The notes beneath the pieces were generated by a model. That model made no database searches and was not told where the DNA came from. It saw only the letters and a list, made by a program, of their open reading frames with translations. This document shows positions 35,485-44,352 of a stretch of 64,000 nucleotides of DNA, one piece after another (within the stretch, counting starts at the first letter, position 1; the number at the start of each line of letters is the position of its first letter). The stretch lies in the NCBI GenBank assembly GCA_016124935.1, contig WGMS01000010.1, positions 62,001-126,000 on the forward strand, in the 5' to 3' direction. Made by a program: the position numbers and the translations under genes. This DNA is from a bacterium. GTDB lineage: Bacteria > Cyanobacteriota > Vampirovibrionia > Obscuribacterales > Obscuribacteraceae.

Positions 35485-36663
35485 CTACTTTCCTTTTATC
35501 AAATTGCTAGCTATTACCAGTCTCTGGATCTCGGAAGTGCCTTCGTAGATCTCAGTGATTTTAGCGTCACGCATATATCGCTCTGCCGGGTAATCAGTAA
35601 CATACCCATAACCGCCGAAGATCTGAACACATTTCACGGTAGAGCGCATGGCCACCTCCGATGCGTAGAGTTTGGCCTGGGCTGCTTCCTGGGAGAAGCG
35701 CTCTCCTCTATCCTGCGCCACGCTGGCGTGATAGGTAAGCAGTCTGGCCGCATCTATTTCGGTTTGCATAGTTGCGAACATGTGTTTTATTGCTTGAAAG
35801 TCGTTTACGGGCTTTCCGAAAGCTTCTCTCTCTCTGGAGTATTTGAGAGCATGATCAAGAGCGCCCTGGGCGATACCGACTGCCTGGGCGGCGATACCTA
35901 TTCTGCCACCATCGAGGGTGACCATGGCCACTTTGAAGCCTTCGCCAATTTGACCTAGCATGTTGGCTTTCGGTACTGGAGTGTCTTCAAAAATGGTCTG
36001 GCATGTAGAGGAGCCTTTGATGCCGAGTTTGTCTTCGAGCTTACCAAAAGTGAAGCCTTCCGAGCCTTTTTCGACTATCAATGCCACCAGTCCCTTGTGT
36101 CTGAGCGATGTATCGGTCTGGGCTATGACAAGATAATAATCCGCTTCGATACCGTTGGTGATCCAGTTTTTGGACCCGTTCAATATAAAGTGATCGCCTT
36201 TGTCTTCTGCCATACAGACTGCCGCAGCAGAATCGGAACCGGAGCCGGGCTCTGATAGACAGAAAGCGCCGAGCTTATCGCCACGGTTCATAGGCATGAG
36301 AAATCTTTTCTTCTGTTCATCGGTGCCGAAAATATCAATGGGGCAGGATGTTAGAGAGACATGGGCCGAATACATCACCGAGGTTGTAGCGCAGGCTTTG
36401 GCCAGCTCCTCCACAACTATCGCATACGAGACATGGTCCATGCCGGCGCCATCGTATTCTTCGGAGAATGGCAGTCCGCAGAGGTCCGAAGCGGCTAGCA
36501 GCTCCCAGTTCTCCCGGGGGAAGCGATGATTTTTGTCCACTTCCGCGGCTCTGGGGGCGAACTCTTTTTGGGCGATTTCGCGCACCATTTGCTTGATCAG
36601 TTCCTGCTCTTCAGTCAGTTTGAAGCTTATTGGCATGTTTTCTGTTCTGGTGGTGGTTTGCAT
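35485..36663 (-). CDS. Acyl-CoA dehydrogenase (short-chain/butyryl-CoA type)
   Basis: FAD enzyme that oxidises acyl-CoA at the alpha-beta position. The 392-residue protein has the three-domain layout, FCLSEPGSGSDSAAA, the flavin-binding NGSKNWITNG and the catalytic-base segment IYEGTSEIQR (Glu of YEGT). Sequence resembles short-chain/butyryl-CoA dehydrogenases; chain-length preference cannot be read. The alternative start at 36636 (MPISFKLTEEQ) is equally likely. No ETF genes are nearby. Confidence 0.92.
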   Translation of the reverse strand: MQTTTRTENMPISFKLTEEQELIKQMVREIAQKEFAPRAAEVDKNHRFPRENWELLAASDLCGLPFSEEYDGAGMDHVSYAIVVEELAKACATTSVMYSAHVSLTSCPIDIFGTDEQKKRFLMPMNRGDKLGAFCLSEPGSGSDSAAAVCMAEDKGDHFILNGSKNWITNGIEADYYLVIAQTDTSLRHKGLVALIVEKGSEGFTFGKLEDKLGIKGSSTCQTIFEDTPVPKANMLGQIGEGFKVAMVTLDGGRIGIAAQAVGIAQGALDHALKYSREREAFGKPVNDFQAIKHMFATMQTEIDAARLLTYHASVAQDRGERFSQEAAQAKLYASEVAMRSTVKCVQIFGGYGYVTDYPAERYMRDAKITEIYEGTSEIQRLVIASNLIKGK

Positions 36664-36845
36664 GGTGTTTTCCGATGCCCCGACTTTTCGGTTGGCAAGA
36701 GTAACTACATATAAATAACTACCTCAAATCATATCATCCTGGCTTCTTCTGTTGATTTTGATTGTTCTTTGCCGACAGCAGGGCAAACAAGATTCGAATT
36801 AGGCTGTAAAATGCTCTGGGTAAGTTCAGGTTTAAATAATAAGTG

Positions 36846-38339
36846 ATGACTGAAACCAAGGTAATTTTAGTAGCGGACCCCAAGAAGGTCCCCTGGGATA
36901 AGAAGAAGCTCAAGGTAGAGGACGGTGTCCGCCTGGTTCATTGTGACGGTGCCTTCGATGCACTTGACGAGCTTGTCTCGGATGGAGCCAGCGCCATAAT
37001 ATCCACTACCTATCTTCCTGATATGAGTGGCTATCAACTCTGCGCCTTCATCAAGACATCCCTGGGTCTGATGTCTTTGCCGGTTGGATTAGTGCGGTGC
37101 GATGACGAGGATAGCGAGATTAGAGGGGCGTTCTGGTCCACCGCCGCCATGCCCGATGAGCTTATCGCCCAGGCTGAGGTGGCCGGCGACGAAGAGTGTC
37201 TGGGGGTTTTAATAGCCAATCTGGTCGGACTTTCTAACGATATGGGCTGGAATCCGGAGAATGCCAGCGGCTATTTCGATGATCCGCTCAATTCCAGAGA
37301 TGTCCTCAAGAGCTATGGCAATCTGGTAGACGATCTCTTGACAGCCCGCCTGGTCACCGGAGTGATAAGAATGCTATCGGTGGCGGCCCAGGCTAAAATG
37401 GAGTTTCTCGAAAGCTTTTTCCGGCTCACCGGGGCTCTGGCTCCTGCCGATGCCGTCGGAGTGGTTTTAAATGGCGCTTCACCCTGGGCGGTCATGAAAG
37501 TATCGGATCGGGTTAATGTCACCGATTCCGATACCATTAGGGATTATGTTTTGAAAGAGCTTTCCTTCGCGGGCGACCTGGAATTTACCCTGAGCGCCGG
37601 TGAAGAAAACAGTGGCAAAGATTCTATCGAGAGCTTCGAAGTCTTTCCTCTTTATTCTCAAGAAGGTCTTCTTGGCGCTCTTATCATCGGTACCTGTGAC
37701 GCTGACGGTTTCGAGCCTGCGCTGCTGCGCTTCTACGAAGGGCTGGGCAATGATCTTGCCACCATATACGGTTTGCTTGCCAGTCGTGAAAAAGTCACTA
37801 TCCTGGAAAAGCAGGCTACTTACAGTGCCTCTGCCGACTCTCTTACAGGGCTTTATAATCTGGAGTTCTTGATAGGCTTTCTACAGCAACAGTTGCTCTT
37901 CTCTTTCCGGCAGAGGTTGCCTGTTGGTCTGGCAATTGTAGATATCGACGGTTTGGCCTATATCAACCAGGAACATGGAACCGATATAGGAGACTTCGTT
38001 CTCACTTCTGTAGCCAATCGGCTCTTGAACATAACCAGATCGAGTGATCTGGTGGCACGCTATAGCGGCGACGAGTTTGCTGTGGTGCTTCCTAACACCG
38101 ATGGTGATGGAGCCCGTGTCCTGGCTGAGAAAGTGCGCAGCGCCATTGAAGGACATTCGTTTTCGCCGGATGGCTCTAACGCCGGTCCGAAGGTGACCGT
38201 CTCTATTGGATGCGCCATGTTCAATATGGAAGACCTCAATCCTGAAACTATCTTGCGGGACGCCAAGGTCGCTCTGCAAAAAGCAAAAGAGTCCGGTCCG
38301 AACAGCATCTCTCTGGATGGCACCGGCGAGCAGGGTTAG
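36846..38339 (+). CDS. Diguanylate cyclase with a pseudo-receiver domain
   Basis: The 497-residue protein has three parts: a receiver-like N-terminus (about 5-110), a middle helical/GAF-like region (150-310) and a GGDEF domain (about 330-495). The receiver has TTYLPDMSG where a true one has the phospho-acceptor Asp, so that Asp is a Thr and phosphorylation is unlikely. The GGDEF motif is SGDEF, with VDIDGLAYIN carrying the metal-binding Asp, so it is probably active in making cyclic di-GMP. A GTG three bases before the ATG is an alternative start. Confidence 0.85.
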   Translation: MTETKVILVADPKKVPWDKKKLKVEDGVRLVHCDGAFDALDELVSDGASAIISTTYLPDMSGYQLCAFIKTSLGLMSLPVGLVRCDDEDSEIRGAFWSTAAMPDELIAQAEVAGDEECLGVLIANLVGLSNDMGWNPENASGYFDDPLNSRDVLKSYGNLVDDLLTARLVTGVIRMLSVAAQAKMEFLESFFRLTGALAPADAVGVVLNGASPWAVMKVSDRVNVTDSDTIRDYVLKELSFAGDLEFTLSAGEENSGKDSIESFEVFPLYSQEGLLGALIIGTCDADGFEPALLRFYEGLGNDLATIYGLLASREKVTILEKQATYSASADSLTGLYNLEFLIGFLQQQLLFSFRQRLPVGLAIVDIDGLAYINQEHGTDIGDFVLTSVANRLLNITRSSDLVARYSGDEFAVVLPNTDGDGARVLAEKVRSAIEGHSFSPDGSNAGPKVTVSIGCAMFNMEDLNPETILRDAKVALQKAKESGPNSISLDGTGEQG

Positions 38340-38396
38340 CTTAGGTTAGGTTTGCCCTGAATCTCATCAGATTTAATTAGCTCGTACCTTATGAAC

Positions 38397-39548
38397 TCAA
38401 GCAGAATTTCCGGGCGAGACCAGGCTGCTGTAGGATCTGTCTATTGCATCAAGCAGGGTTTTTTGATCCGATTTTTCAATTAGATTTGCCAGGGCAATGC
38501 TGGCACCGGCGCCGACTCCCTCTTTCACATGACCTTCTTCGTAGGCTTTCAGTCCAGCGTGCACAGATTCGCCCAGGCTGAAAGTGGTGCATGCCAAAGG
38601 CGCATCCAGAGCTTTTGCCAGTGAAGGAGTATCCGCCTTGCGATCAAATGCTACCCAGCGGGTGGTAATCACCAGGCAGTTCTCTTTGAAATTCTTCTGA
38701 TTCTCTTCCTGCATGCTCGCGGCGATTTTTTCCGCCACTTTGTGCACCGCCAGCATCTGGCTGCCGCCGGCCAGCACAACGGTGGCCTTGGCGGCGGCAC
38801 CTATGGCGCAACCTGCCGCCACAGGCTGCATTGGATCTCCGACTTTAGAAAGCAGAATAAATGGATCCAACTCTTCCAGTATTTTTTTCTCCGATTTCAA
38901 ACCGGCTTTTTCCAGACCTTCGTTCACCAGCATGAATCGTCTTTTAATGTCCATCTCTCTTTCTCCGGTAGGGATGCTGCTGGAGATATAATCGCTCACT
39001 CTATTGCCCAGACCGGTGAGCACCGCCATCGCCGTGGTGGTGCCGCCGGGAACGCATTCTGCGATAACTACGGCTTGTTTGCCGGCAGCAGCTCGAGCGC
39101 CTATCTTGAGACCACGCTCGAAAAGATCATAGACATGGTCTAGTGGGAGGGCATTGCCGGAGGACACGCACTGGGCTGGTAAAGTGCCTACCTGAATCTT
39201 CTCGACCCGCGGCGGTGCGAAAGTGCCGCAGTCGATGATCAAGCGCTCGCTTCTTAGAATTCCGAGGCAGGCTCGTGTCAGCACTACAGGTGATGCGATG
39301 CCGAAAGGGGAAACCGGGATGCTGCTACCATCAGCGGTTCTGCCAAGTATAAGCGCCTCGGCGTCGAATCGCGGGGTCAATCTGCGATCCGCCGCGGTGG
39401 CGCCTGCGGCTGAGATTCCTTCGAGATCGCTGGTCATGGTGCTGCCCAGGCAGAGAAGAAACGATGTCTCGTTGGCGGACTCGAGGCGGTTCAAAATCCG
39501 CTCGATGCCATCGTGGGGATTGTTAATGATCTTTATCAAATCGCTCAC
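38397..39548 (-). CDS. CobT-like nicotinate-nucleotide phosphoribosyltransferase family (TIGR00303 type)
   Basis: The 383-residue protein matches the cyanobacterial/archaeal group related to CobT, which activates the lower base of cobalamin. Visible are DHVYDLFERGLKIGAR, ECVPGGTTTAMAVLTGLG and a nucleotide-binding VVLAGGSQMLAV. GTG at 39548 overlaps the upstream gene's stop (GTGA). Other cobalamin genes are absent here. Confidence 0.75.
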   Translation of the reverse strand: MSDLIKIINNPHDGIERILNRLESANETSFLLCLGSTMTSDLEGISAAGATAADRRLTPRFDAEALILGRTADGSSIPVSPFGIASPVVLTRACLGILRSERLIIDCGTFAPPRVEKIQVGTLPAQCVSSGNALPLDHVYDLFERGLKIGARAAAGKQAVVIAECVPGGTTTAMAVLTGLGNRVSDYISSSIPTGEREMDIKRRFMLVNEGLEKAGLKSEKKILEELDPFILLSKVGDPMQPVAAGCAIGAAAKATVVLAGGSQMLAVHKVAEKIAASMQEENQKNFKENCLVITTRWVAFDRKADTPSLAKALDAPLACTTFSLGESVHAGLKAYEEGHVKEGVGAGASIALANLIEKSDQKTLLDAIDRSYSSLVSPGNSA

Positions 39549-40537
39549 TGACTCTTTTCTCCTCGGAGCAATTCACAGGGCAGTGTCAGAACAAGGGGCC
39601 AGATGATTATCGAAATAGAAGCGTGGAAAACCGCGTTCAAAAGCAGAAAGAATAGTTGTCCATAATAGTTGGCGGCGCCATGATTCATGCTGTTGAAAGC
39701 TGATAGAGTAAATTCTCCTGTTAAATAAAGCAGACATAGAAGAACGAAAAATATAGAAAAGATAGATACCGCCGGTAGTGTCTTAAAAGTCATAAAAAAT
39801 GAATCGAAGGCTACTTTCCTTGATGACCGGTAAGAAAGAGACGAAAGGGGCATGGCGATTAGAAAATGATTCAGTAGAATTATTGCCGTTATCACCCCTA
39901 CGACCCACGCCGTATTGGTGACTTCCTGGCTGAAAGGCGGCGGCACCGGAAGCGCGCCAGGGATAGAAAAATAAATTAGGACGAATGCCGTGAAAAAGAC
40001 CGTTGCCGGAATAAACATGATTAGAGAATAAAAAATCCAGACCAGAAGCAAAAATAGCTTCCTGCCTTTTACGAATTCCACCGCTTCTCTTTGACGATCT
40101 TCTAGTTTCTTCGCAGGATTTTCCGGCAGACTTTCATCTTGAACAGCTTCCTGCAAATAGGCTCGACAGAATCCGGTAAGCACTACTATCCACAAACCAA
40201 CCCCGAGGCAGACAAAAATCAGGGCAGAGCCTCCGAATACCAACATCATAAGAAGCCCCTGACCCAGAATTCCAAGAAGATCGTAAATTCCGGTTATCGG
40301 CTCTCCTGATGCGCTTCGTTCTACGATGCCCGCAAAACCAAGATAGAGGCTGAGCCAGATGCAACATTCGCCTATCAAACAAAACAAAGCCGGTTTGAAA
40401 GACTGTTTGCGAAAAGTCCAGATAAAGTTCCAGGTCCTTGACCACCACCTCCGGTCCAGAACCAGGGCGAGTTTATCCAGACCCGGTCCCTTGACCGAAG
40501 GCTCTGGGAAAAGATGCACTTTTGTCGGTTCAGCCAT
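39545..40537 (-). CDS. Polytopic membrane protein, unknown
   Basis: The 330-residue protein has about six hydrophobic segments (near 55-75, 90-125, 165-190, 210-235, 250-275 and 295-320). The N-terminal WWSRTWNFIWTFRKQSFKPALF is a basic amphipathic lead-in. No family is recognised. It overlaps the CobT-like gene by 4 bases, so it may be involved in the same pathway, but nothing in the sequence shows it. Confidence 0.65.
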   Translation of the reverse strand: MAEPTKVHLFPEPSVKGPGLDKLALVLDRRWWSRTWNFIWTFRKQSFKPALFCLIGECCIWLSLYLGFAGIVERSASGEPITGIYDLLGILGQGLLMMLVFGGSALIFVCLGVGLWIVVLTGFCRAYLQEAVQDESLPENPAKKLEDRQREAVEFVKGRKLFLLLVWIFYSLIMFIPATVFFTAFVLIYFSIPGALPVPPPFSQEVTNTAWVVGVITAIILLNHFLIAMPLSSLSYRSSRKVAFDSFFMTFKTLPAVSIFSIFFVLLCLLYLTGEFTLSAFNSMNHGAANYYGQLFFLLLNAVFHASISIIIWPLVLTLPCELLRGEKSQ

Positions 40538-40909
40538 TTCGACTTTTATCTTCGTTCGCTCTTATTTTAAATTGACCTGTGGGCACCGAGCCAGCCCATA
40601 CTTTAGCTTATCGAAGCAGCTCTAACAGAATTTTTTCGAACTCTCCTGCTAATTCTGATCGGATTGATTGTAATTTCGTCGGTTGCTCCGGGGGCTGCCT
40701 CTGGCTGCTTTACAGACGTTTACTGCTTGGATTCCGGGGAATTTTATGCAAATCTTCATTAAAAGATCGAGGCTGAGCGGGATCCCGGCGTCGGGCGACG
40801 CTAGATTTCTAGTTACCGGTAGCATATCTAATCATACACCTTGACAAAATATGCGATGATCGACAGCCATCCTTTATAAGCCGGGGATTTCCGGGGGTTT
40901 AAGCTAGTT
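40538..40909. promoter_or_regulatory. Divergent intergenic region with hairpin GCGTCG-GG-CGACGC
   Basis: 372 bases without a gene. TTGACA stands at 40841-40846 but has no -10 at the right distance. TATAAG lies at 40875-40880, 30 bases before the TTG start of the DAHP synthase gene. A perfect 6-base-arm hairpin (GCGTCG/CGACGC, loop GG) lies at 40788-40801. No T-run follows it. Confidence 0.3.
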
Positions 40910-42037
40910 TTGATACTGATTCTAAAGCCTGAGCTGGATAGCGAATCCGAAGACAGAGTGCTCGACAGACTGCATGAACTGGGAATTAACGCCCAGATTG
41001 TCCGGACGTCGGGTCGAGCTGTGGTCATTTTGAAAAGCGATGTCAGTGAGGAGCCCAATCATCGATTTACCCAGATCGAAGGGGTGGTGAAAGCGGTTAG
41101 ACTCAGTCCCGGTTACTCCCTTGCCTCGTCTATCAAGAATAAAAGTATCGCCATAGTTGCCTCTGCAGCCGGTTACTCTCAGAAGCAGAGTTTAATCGGC
41201 TCCGGGCACATGCCTCTGGTTATGGCAGGTCCCTGTGCGGTCGAGAGTGCTGAACAGATCCTGGAGGTGGCTGCTGCGGTTAAAGATGCCGGCGCCAGTG
41301 TTTTGAGGGCCGGTGCCTTCAAGCCCCGCACCAGCCCCTATGAGTTTCAGGGATTGGGAGAAGAAGGGCTCGAGTACCTGAAAGAAGCCTCTAAGCAGAC
41401 TGGTTTGCCGATAGTCACCGAAGTGCTGTCTCCGGACAAAGTCGAGACCGTGGCTGAATTCGCTGATATCCTCCAGATTGGCACCCGTAACATGTACAAT
41501 TATGAGCTTCTACGCGAAGCGGGACGGCTGGGCAGACCTGTCTTGTTGAAGCGGGGCATGTCCGCAACCATCGACGAGTTGTTGTACGCCGCTGAATATG
41601 TTTTGAAGGAAGGCAATGAGCAGGTTATTCTTTGCGAGCGCGGAATTCGGACCTTTGAGAGTCGAATGCGCAATACGCTCGATTTGAGTGCTGTGCCTTT
41701 GTTGAAGTCTCTCTCCGGATTGCCGGTGGTTGTGGACCCGAGTCATGCCACTGGATTGCGGGCGATGGTTCGTCCGATGGCCAGAGCTGCCATTGCTTGC
41801 GGTGCTGATGGTCTGCTGCTGGAAGTTCATGATAGGCCGGAGCAGTCAATAAGTGATGCCGAGCAGGCTATAGATCCTGGTGAATTGGCTTCTGTGGTCA
41901 AAGATATGGTCTCTATCGTCCTTGCTCTGGGGCTGGGTGCCGGGAGTGGTGATAGCGAAGAGTCGACAGTGGAAGAGAATGCTCTCGGAGCTGTTGCTCC
42001 TTGTGCTTCGGTTCGTACACTTAGTGAGTCTATCTAG
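40910..42037 (+). CDS. aroF: 3-deoxy-7-phosphoheptulonate (DAHP) synthase, type I-beta
   Basis: First enzyme of the shikimate pathway, condensing PEP with erythrose-4-phosphate. The 375-residue protein has the N-terminal ferredoxin-like regulatory domain (residues 1-70) of the Thermotoga-type enzymes, then the barrel with AGPCAVES, RAGAFKPRTSPYEFQG, LKRGMSAT, CERGIRTFES and VDPSHATG. A short unconserved tail (from about 340) follows. TTG at 40910 gives MILILKPELDSE, a normal start for the domain. The 24-copy repeat array begins 31 bases after its stop. Confidence 0.94.
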   Translation: MILILKPELDSESEDRVLDRLHELGINAQIVRTSGRAVVILKSDVSEEPNHRFTQIEGVVKAVRLSPGYSLASSIKNKSIAIVASAAGYSQKQSLIGSGHMPLVMAGPCAVESAEQILEVAAAVKDAGASVLRAGAFKPRTSPYEFQGLGEEGLEYLKEASKQTGLPIVTEVLSPDKVETVAEFADILQIGTRNMYNYELLREAGRLGRPVLLKRGMSATIDELLYAAEYVLKEGNEQVILCERGIRTFESRMRNTLDLSAVPLLKSLSGLPVVVDPSHATGLRAMVRPMARAAIACGADGLLLEVHDRPEQSISDAEQAIDPGELASVVKDMVSIVLALGLGAGSGDSEESTVEENALGAVAPCASVRTLSESI

Positions 42038-42068
42038 CAGAAGCAAGGTGCCTGGCTTCTTTCATCAA

Positions 42069-43231
42069 CTCAGGACGGAGTATAACTGAGGTAACGAGAG
42101 AGTGTTCTAGCACCAGCTCAGGACGGAGTATTACTGAGGTAGCGAGAGAGTGTTCTAGCACCAGCTCAGGACGGAGTATTACTGAGGTAACGAGAGAGCG
42201 TTCTAGCATCAGCTCAGGACGGAGTATAACTGAGGTAACGAGAGAACGTTCTAGCATCAGCTCAGGAGTGGAGTCCTTCTGAGGTAACGAGAGAATGTTC
42301 TAGCATCAGCTCAGGAGTGGAGTCCTACTGAGGTAACGAGAGAGCGTTCTAGCATCAGCTCAGGAAGAAGTATTACTGAGGTAACGAGAGAATGTTCTAG
42401 CATCAGCTCAGGAGTGGAGTCCTACTGAGGTAACGAGAGAATGTTCTATCGCCAGCTCAGGAGTGGAGTCCTGCTGAGGTAACGACAGAATGTTCTATCG
42501 CCAGCTCAGGAGTGGAGTCCTACTGAGGTAACGACAGAATGTTCTAGCACCAGCTCAAGAAGGAGTATTACTGAGGTAACGAGAGAATGTTCTAGCACCA
42601 GCTCAGGAAGGAGTATTACTGAGGTAACGACAGAATGTTCTAGCACCAGCTCAGGAAGGAGTATTACTGAGGTAACGACAGAATGTTCTAGCACCAGCTC
42701 AGGAAGGAGTATTACTGAGGTAACGACAGAATGTTCTAGCATCAGCTCAGGAGTGGAGTCCTAATGAGGTAACGAGAGAATGTTCTATCGCCAGCTCAGG
42801 AGTGGAGTCCTACTGAGGTAACGAGAGAATGTTCTAGCACCAGCTCAGGAAGGAGTATTACTGAGGTAACGAGAGAATGTTCTAGTACCAGCTCAGGAAG
42901 GAGTATTACTGAGGTAACGAGAGAGTGTTCTAGCATCAGCTCAGGAAGGAGTATTACTGAGGTAACGAGAGAGTGTTCTAGCATCAGCTCAGGAAGGAGT
43001 ATTACTGAGGTAACGAGAGAGTGTTCTAGCATCAGCTCAGGAGTGGAGTCCTACTGTGGTAACGAGAGAGTGTTCTAGCATCAGCTCAGGAGTGGAGTCC
43101 TACTGAGGTAACGAGAGAGCGTTCTAGCATCAGCTCAGGAGTGGAGTCCTACTGAGGTAACGAGAGAACGTTCTAGCATCAGCTCAGGAAGGAGTATTGC
43201 TTAGGTAACGAGAGAGCAATGCTCTTGTCAG
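42069..43231. repeat. Tandem array of 24 copies of a 48/49-bp repeat
   Basis: Copies begin at 42069, 42117, 42165, 42213, 42261, 42310, 42359, 42407, 42456, 42505, 42554, 42602, 42650, 42698, 42746, 42795, 42844, 42892, 42940, 42988, 43036, 43085, 43134 and 43183. Two unit types alternate in blocks: type A (48 bp, CTCAG then GAAGG or GACGG AGTATTA, then CTGAG) and type B (49 bp, GAGTGGAGTCCTAC in that place). Both keep CTCAG/CTGAG arms, GGTAACGAGAGA and GTTCTAGCA(C/T)CAG. The last copy degenerates into AGAGC-AAT-GCTCT. The one-base length difference breaks any reading frame, so this is not a protein repeat. Confidence 0.95.
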
Positions 43232-43252
43232 ATCATGAAAAGTTTCCATGAT
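43212..43252. repeat. Two hairpins closing the repeat array
   Basis: AGAGC-AAT-GCTCT lies at 43212-43224 and ATCATG/CATGAT (9-base loop) at 43232-43252, directly after the last repeat copy. They may mark the boundary of the array or end an RNA transcribed through it. No T-run follows. Confidence 0.4.
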
Positions 43253-43319
43253 TTGAAATTGAACTAATCACAATCTCCTCCCGTCTTTAAATTCAAGTGG
43301 ATCGGCGGAGGTGAATTAG

Positions 43320-44045
43320 ATGGATGATCTCTATACCCTTCTGGAGCGAGCAGAAACTAATTCTGACTATCGGCATATTTTGGAGAGACTGCGCTGGTTC
43401 GATGGCTTCCAGTGTCCGAATTGCGGCTGGGACCAGTACTATCCGATTAAGACCCGAGGGCTGAGGGAGTGCAAGCAATGTGGTTTACAAGTCTCGCCGA
43501 CATCCGGCACGTTTTTGCACAAAGCCCGTAATTTGAGGTCCTGGGTGAGGGCAATTTTGTTTTTTCTTCAAAAGGATGAACTGTCCAGTGTTTCGATAGC
43601 GCTTATGTTCAATAGAAGTTATGCAACAGCCTGGTTCATGATGCATAAGATTCGCTTTGTCCTGGGGCAATCACTGGACCATGTCTTTTCGACTGAGCAA
43701 AGAGAGTTTTCATGCTCAACTATGAGAGCGGCGCTCTTCAAAGCTAGTTCCGGCGATGTGCTGATGCGGCCTGCCGCGGAGGTTTTACTTGAGCAGGATG
43801 CCGATAATCGTGCGGATTTCAATTTCGAAGATTTCGTCCGGCTGCAGTACTTTCTGATATCTATGCTTGTGGTGTTTCAGGGTGTCAGTCGCAAATATTC
43901 TCAGCTTTATGCCTTTGAGTTTTCATTACGTCGTGACCGTCAATTTCTCGATCCTCTCAGACTTCTGGGCTGCTTCGTCCGCGGCAGCCCCCTGGCCAGG
44001 AGCGAGCTCAAGCAATATCTTGCACCATATATGATTCGACTATGA
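43320..44045 (+). CDS. IS1595/ISXO2-like transposase derivative lacking the catalytic core
   Basis: The N-terminus matches ISXO2-type transposases: a zinc ribbon with CPNC and CKQC (residues 33-36 and 52-55), SPTSGTFLHKA, LRSWVRAILFFLQ and AWFMMHKIRFVLG. The C-terminus keeps the typical end GVSRKYSQLYAFEFSLRRDRQF. The centre, which should carry the DDE residues (DETYVGG and later Asp/Glu), is replaced by an unrelated stretch of about 75 residues, roughly 90 shorter than expected. The frame is intact and has a strong GGAGGTGA ribosome site, so it is translated. It is either a domesticated DNA-binding protein or a recent deletion derivative. Confidence 0.7.
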   Translation: MDDLYTLLERAETNSDYRHILERLRWFDGFQCPNCGWDQYYPIKTRGLRECKQCGLQVSPTSGTFLHKARNLRSWVRAILFFLQKDELSSVSIALMFNRSYATAWFMMHKIRFVLGQSLDHVFSTEQREFSCSTMRAALFKASSGDVLMRPAAEVLLEQDADNRADFNFEDFVRLQYFLISMLVVFQGVSRKYSQLYAFEFSLRRDRQFLDPLRLLGCFVRGSPLARSELKQYLAPYMIRL

Positions 44046-44352
44046 TCTGATCACCTGATTGCAGAATCTGCGATCCCGATAAAGGTCGTTTTTGAATGAT
44101 GACAGATTGTCTGGTAATCGGGGAGGAGCCTTGTATTTTGCCCTCCCAATTGTGCTCAACTCTTCCGGTTCGCATCTATCCTGTAGAGTGCGTCGATATG
44201 GTTGAGCTGCTTTCGGGTTCGGTGCAGTTTTGCTTTCGCATCGAATACGGTGTCATTATGTCGAACGGCTTTTAGCCTTGGGCAAGACCCGCTTAAGTGC
44301 ACCGAATGCCTAATTAATCTTGGCTGAAATTCTTTTTTGTCACCTCCTTGAA
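44046..44352. other. Intergenic region with no recognised gene
   Basis: 307 bases between the transposase-like gene and the convergent hypothetical gene. I see no open frame of note, no terminal inverted repeat matching the upstream side and no clear terminator. It may hold the degraded right end of an insertion sequence. Confidence 0.4.

Noticed and set aside
40841-40880. TTGACA...TATAAG as a promoter for the DAHP synthase gene
   Set aside because: The boxes are 28 bases apart, well outside the working range; only the TATAAG is kept as a weak candidate.
42030-43032. Minus-strand frames made of 16-residue repeats (LEHSLVTSVILLPEL type) within the array
   Set aside because: They are open only through runs of 48-bp copies; each 49-bp copy shifts the frame, no ribosome site is present and the sequence lacks codon-like variation.
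42069-43231. Repeat array read as a CRISPR array
   Set aside because: Copies are contiguous with no unique spacers, and no cas gene is nearby.
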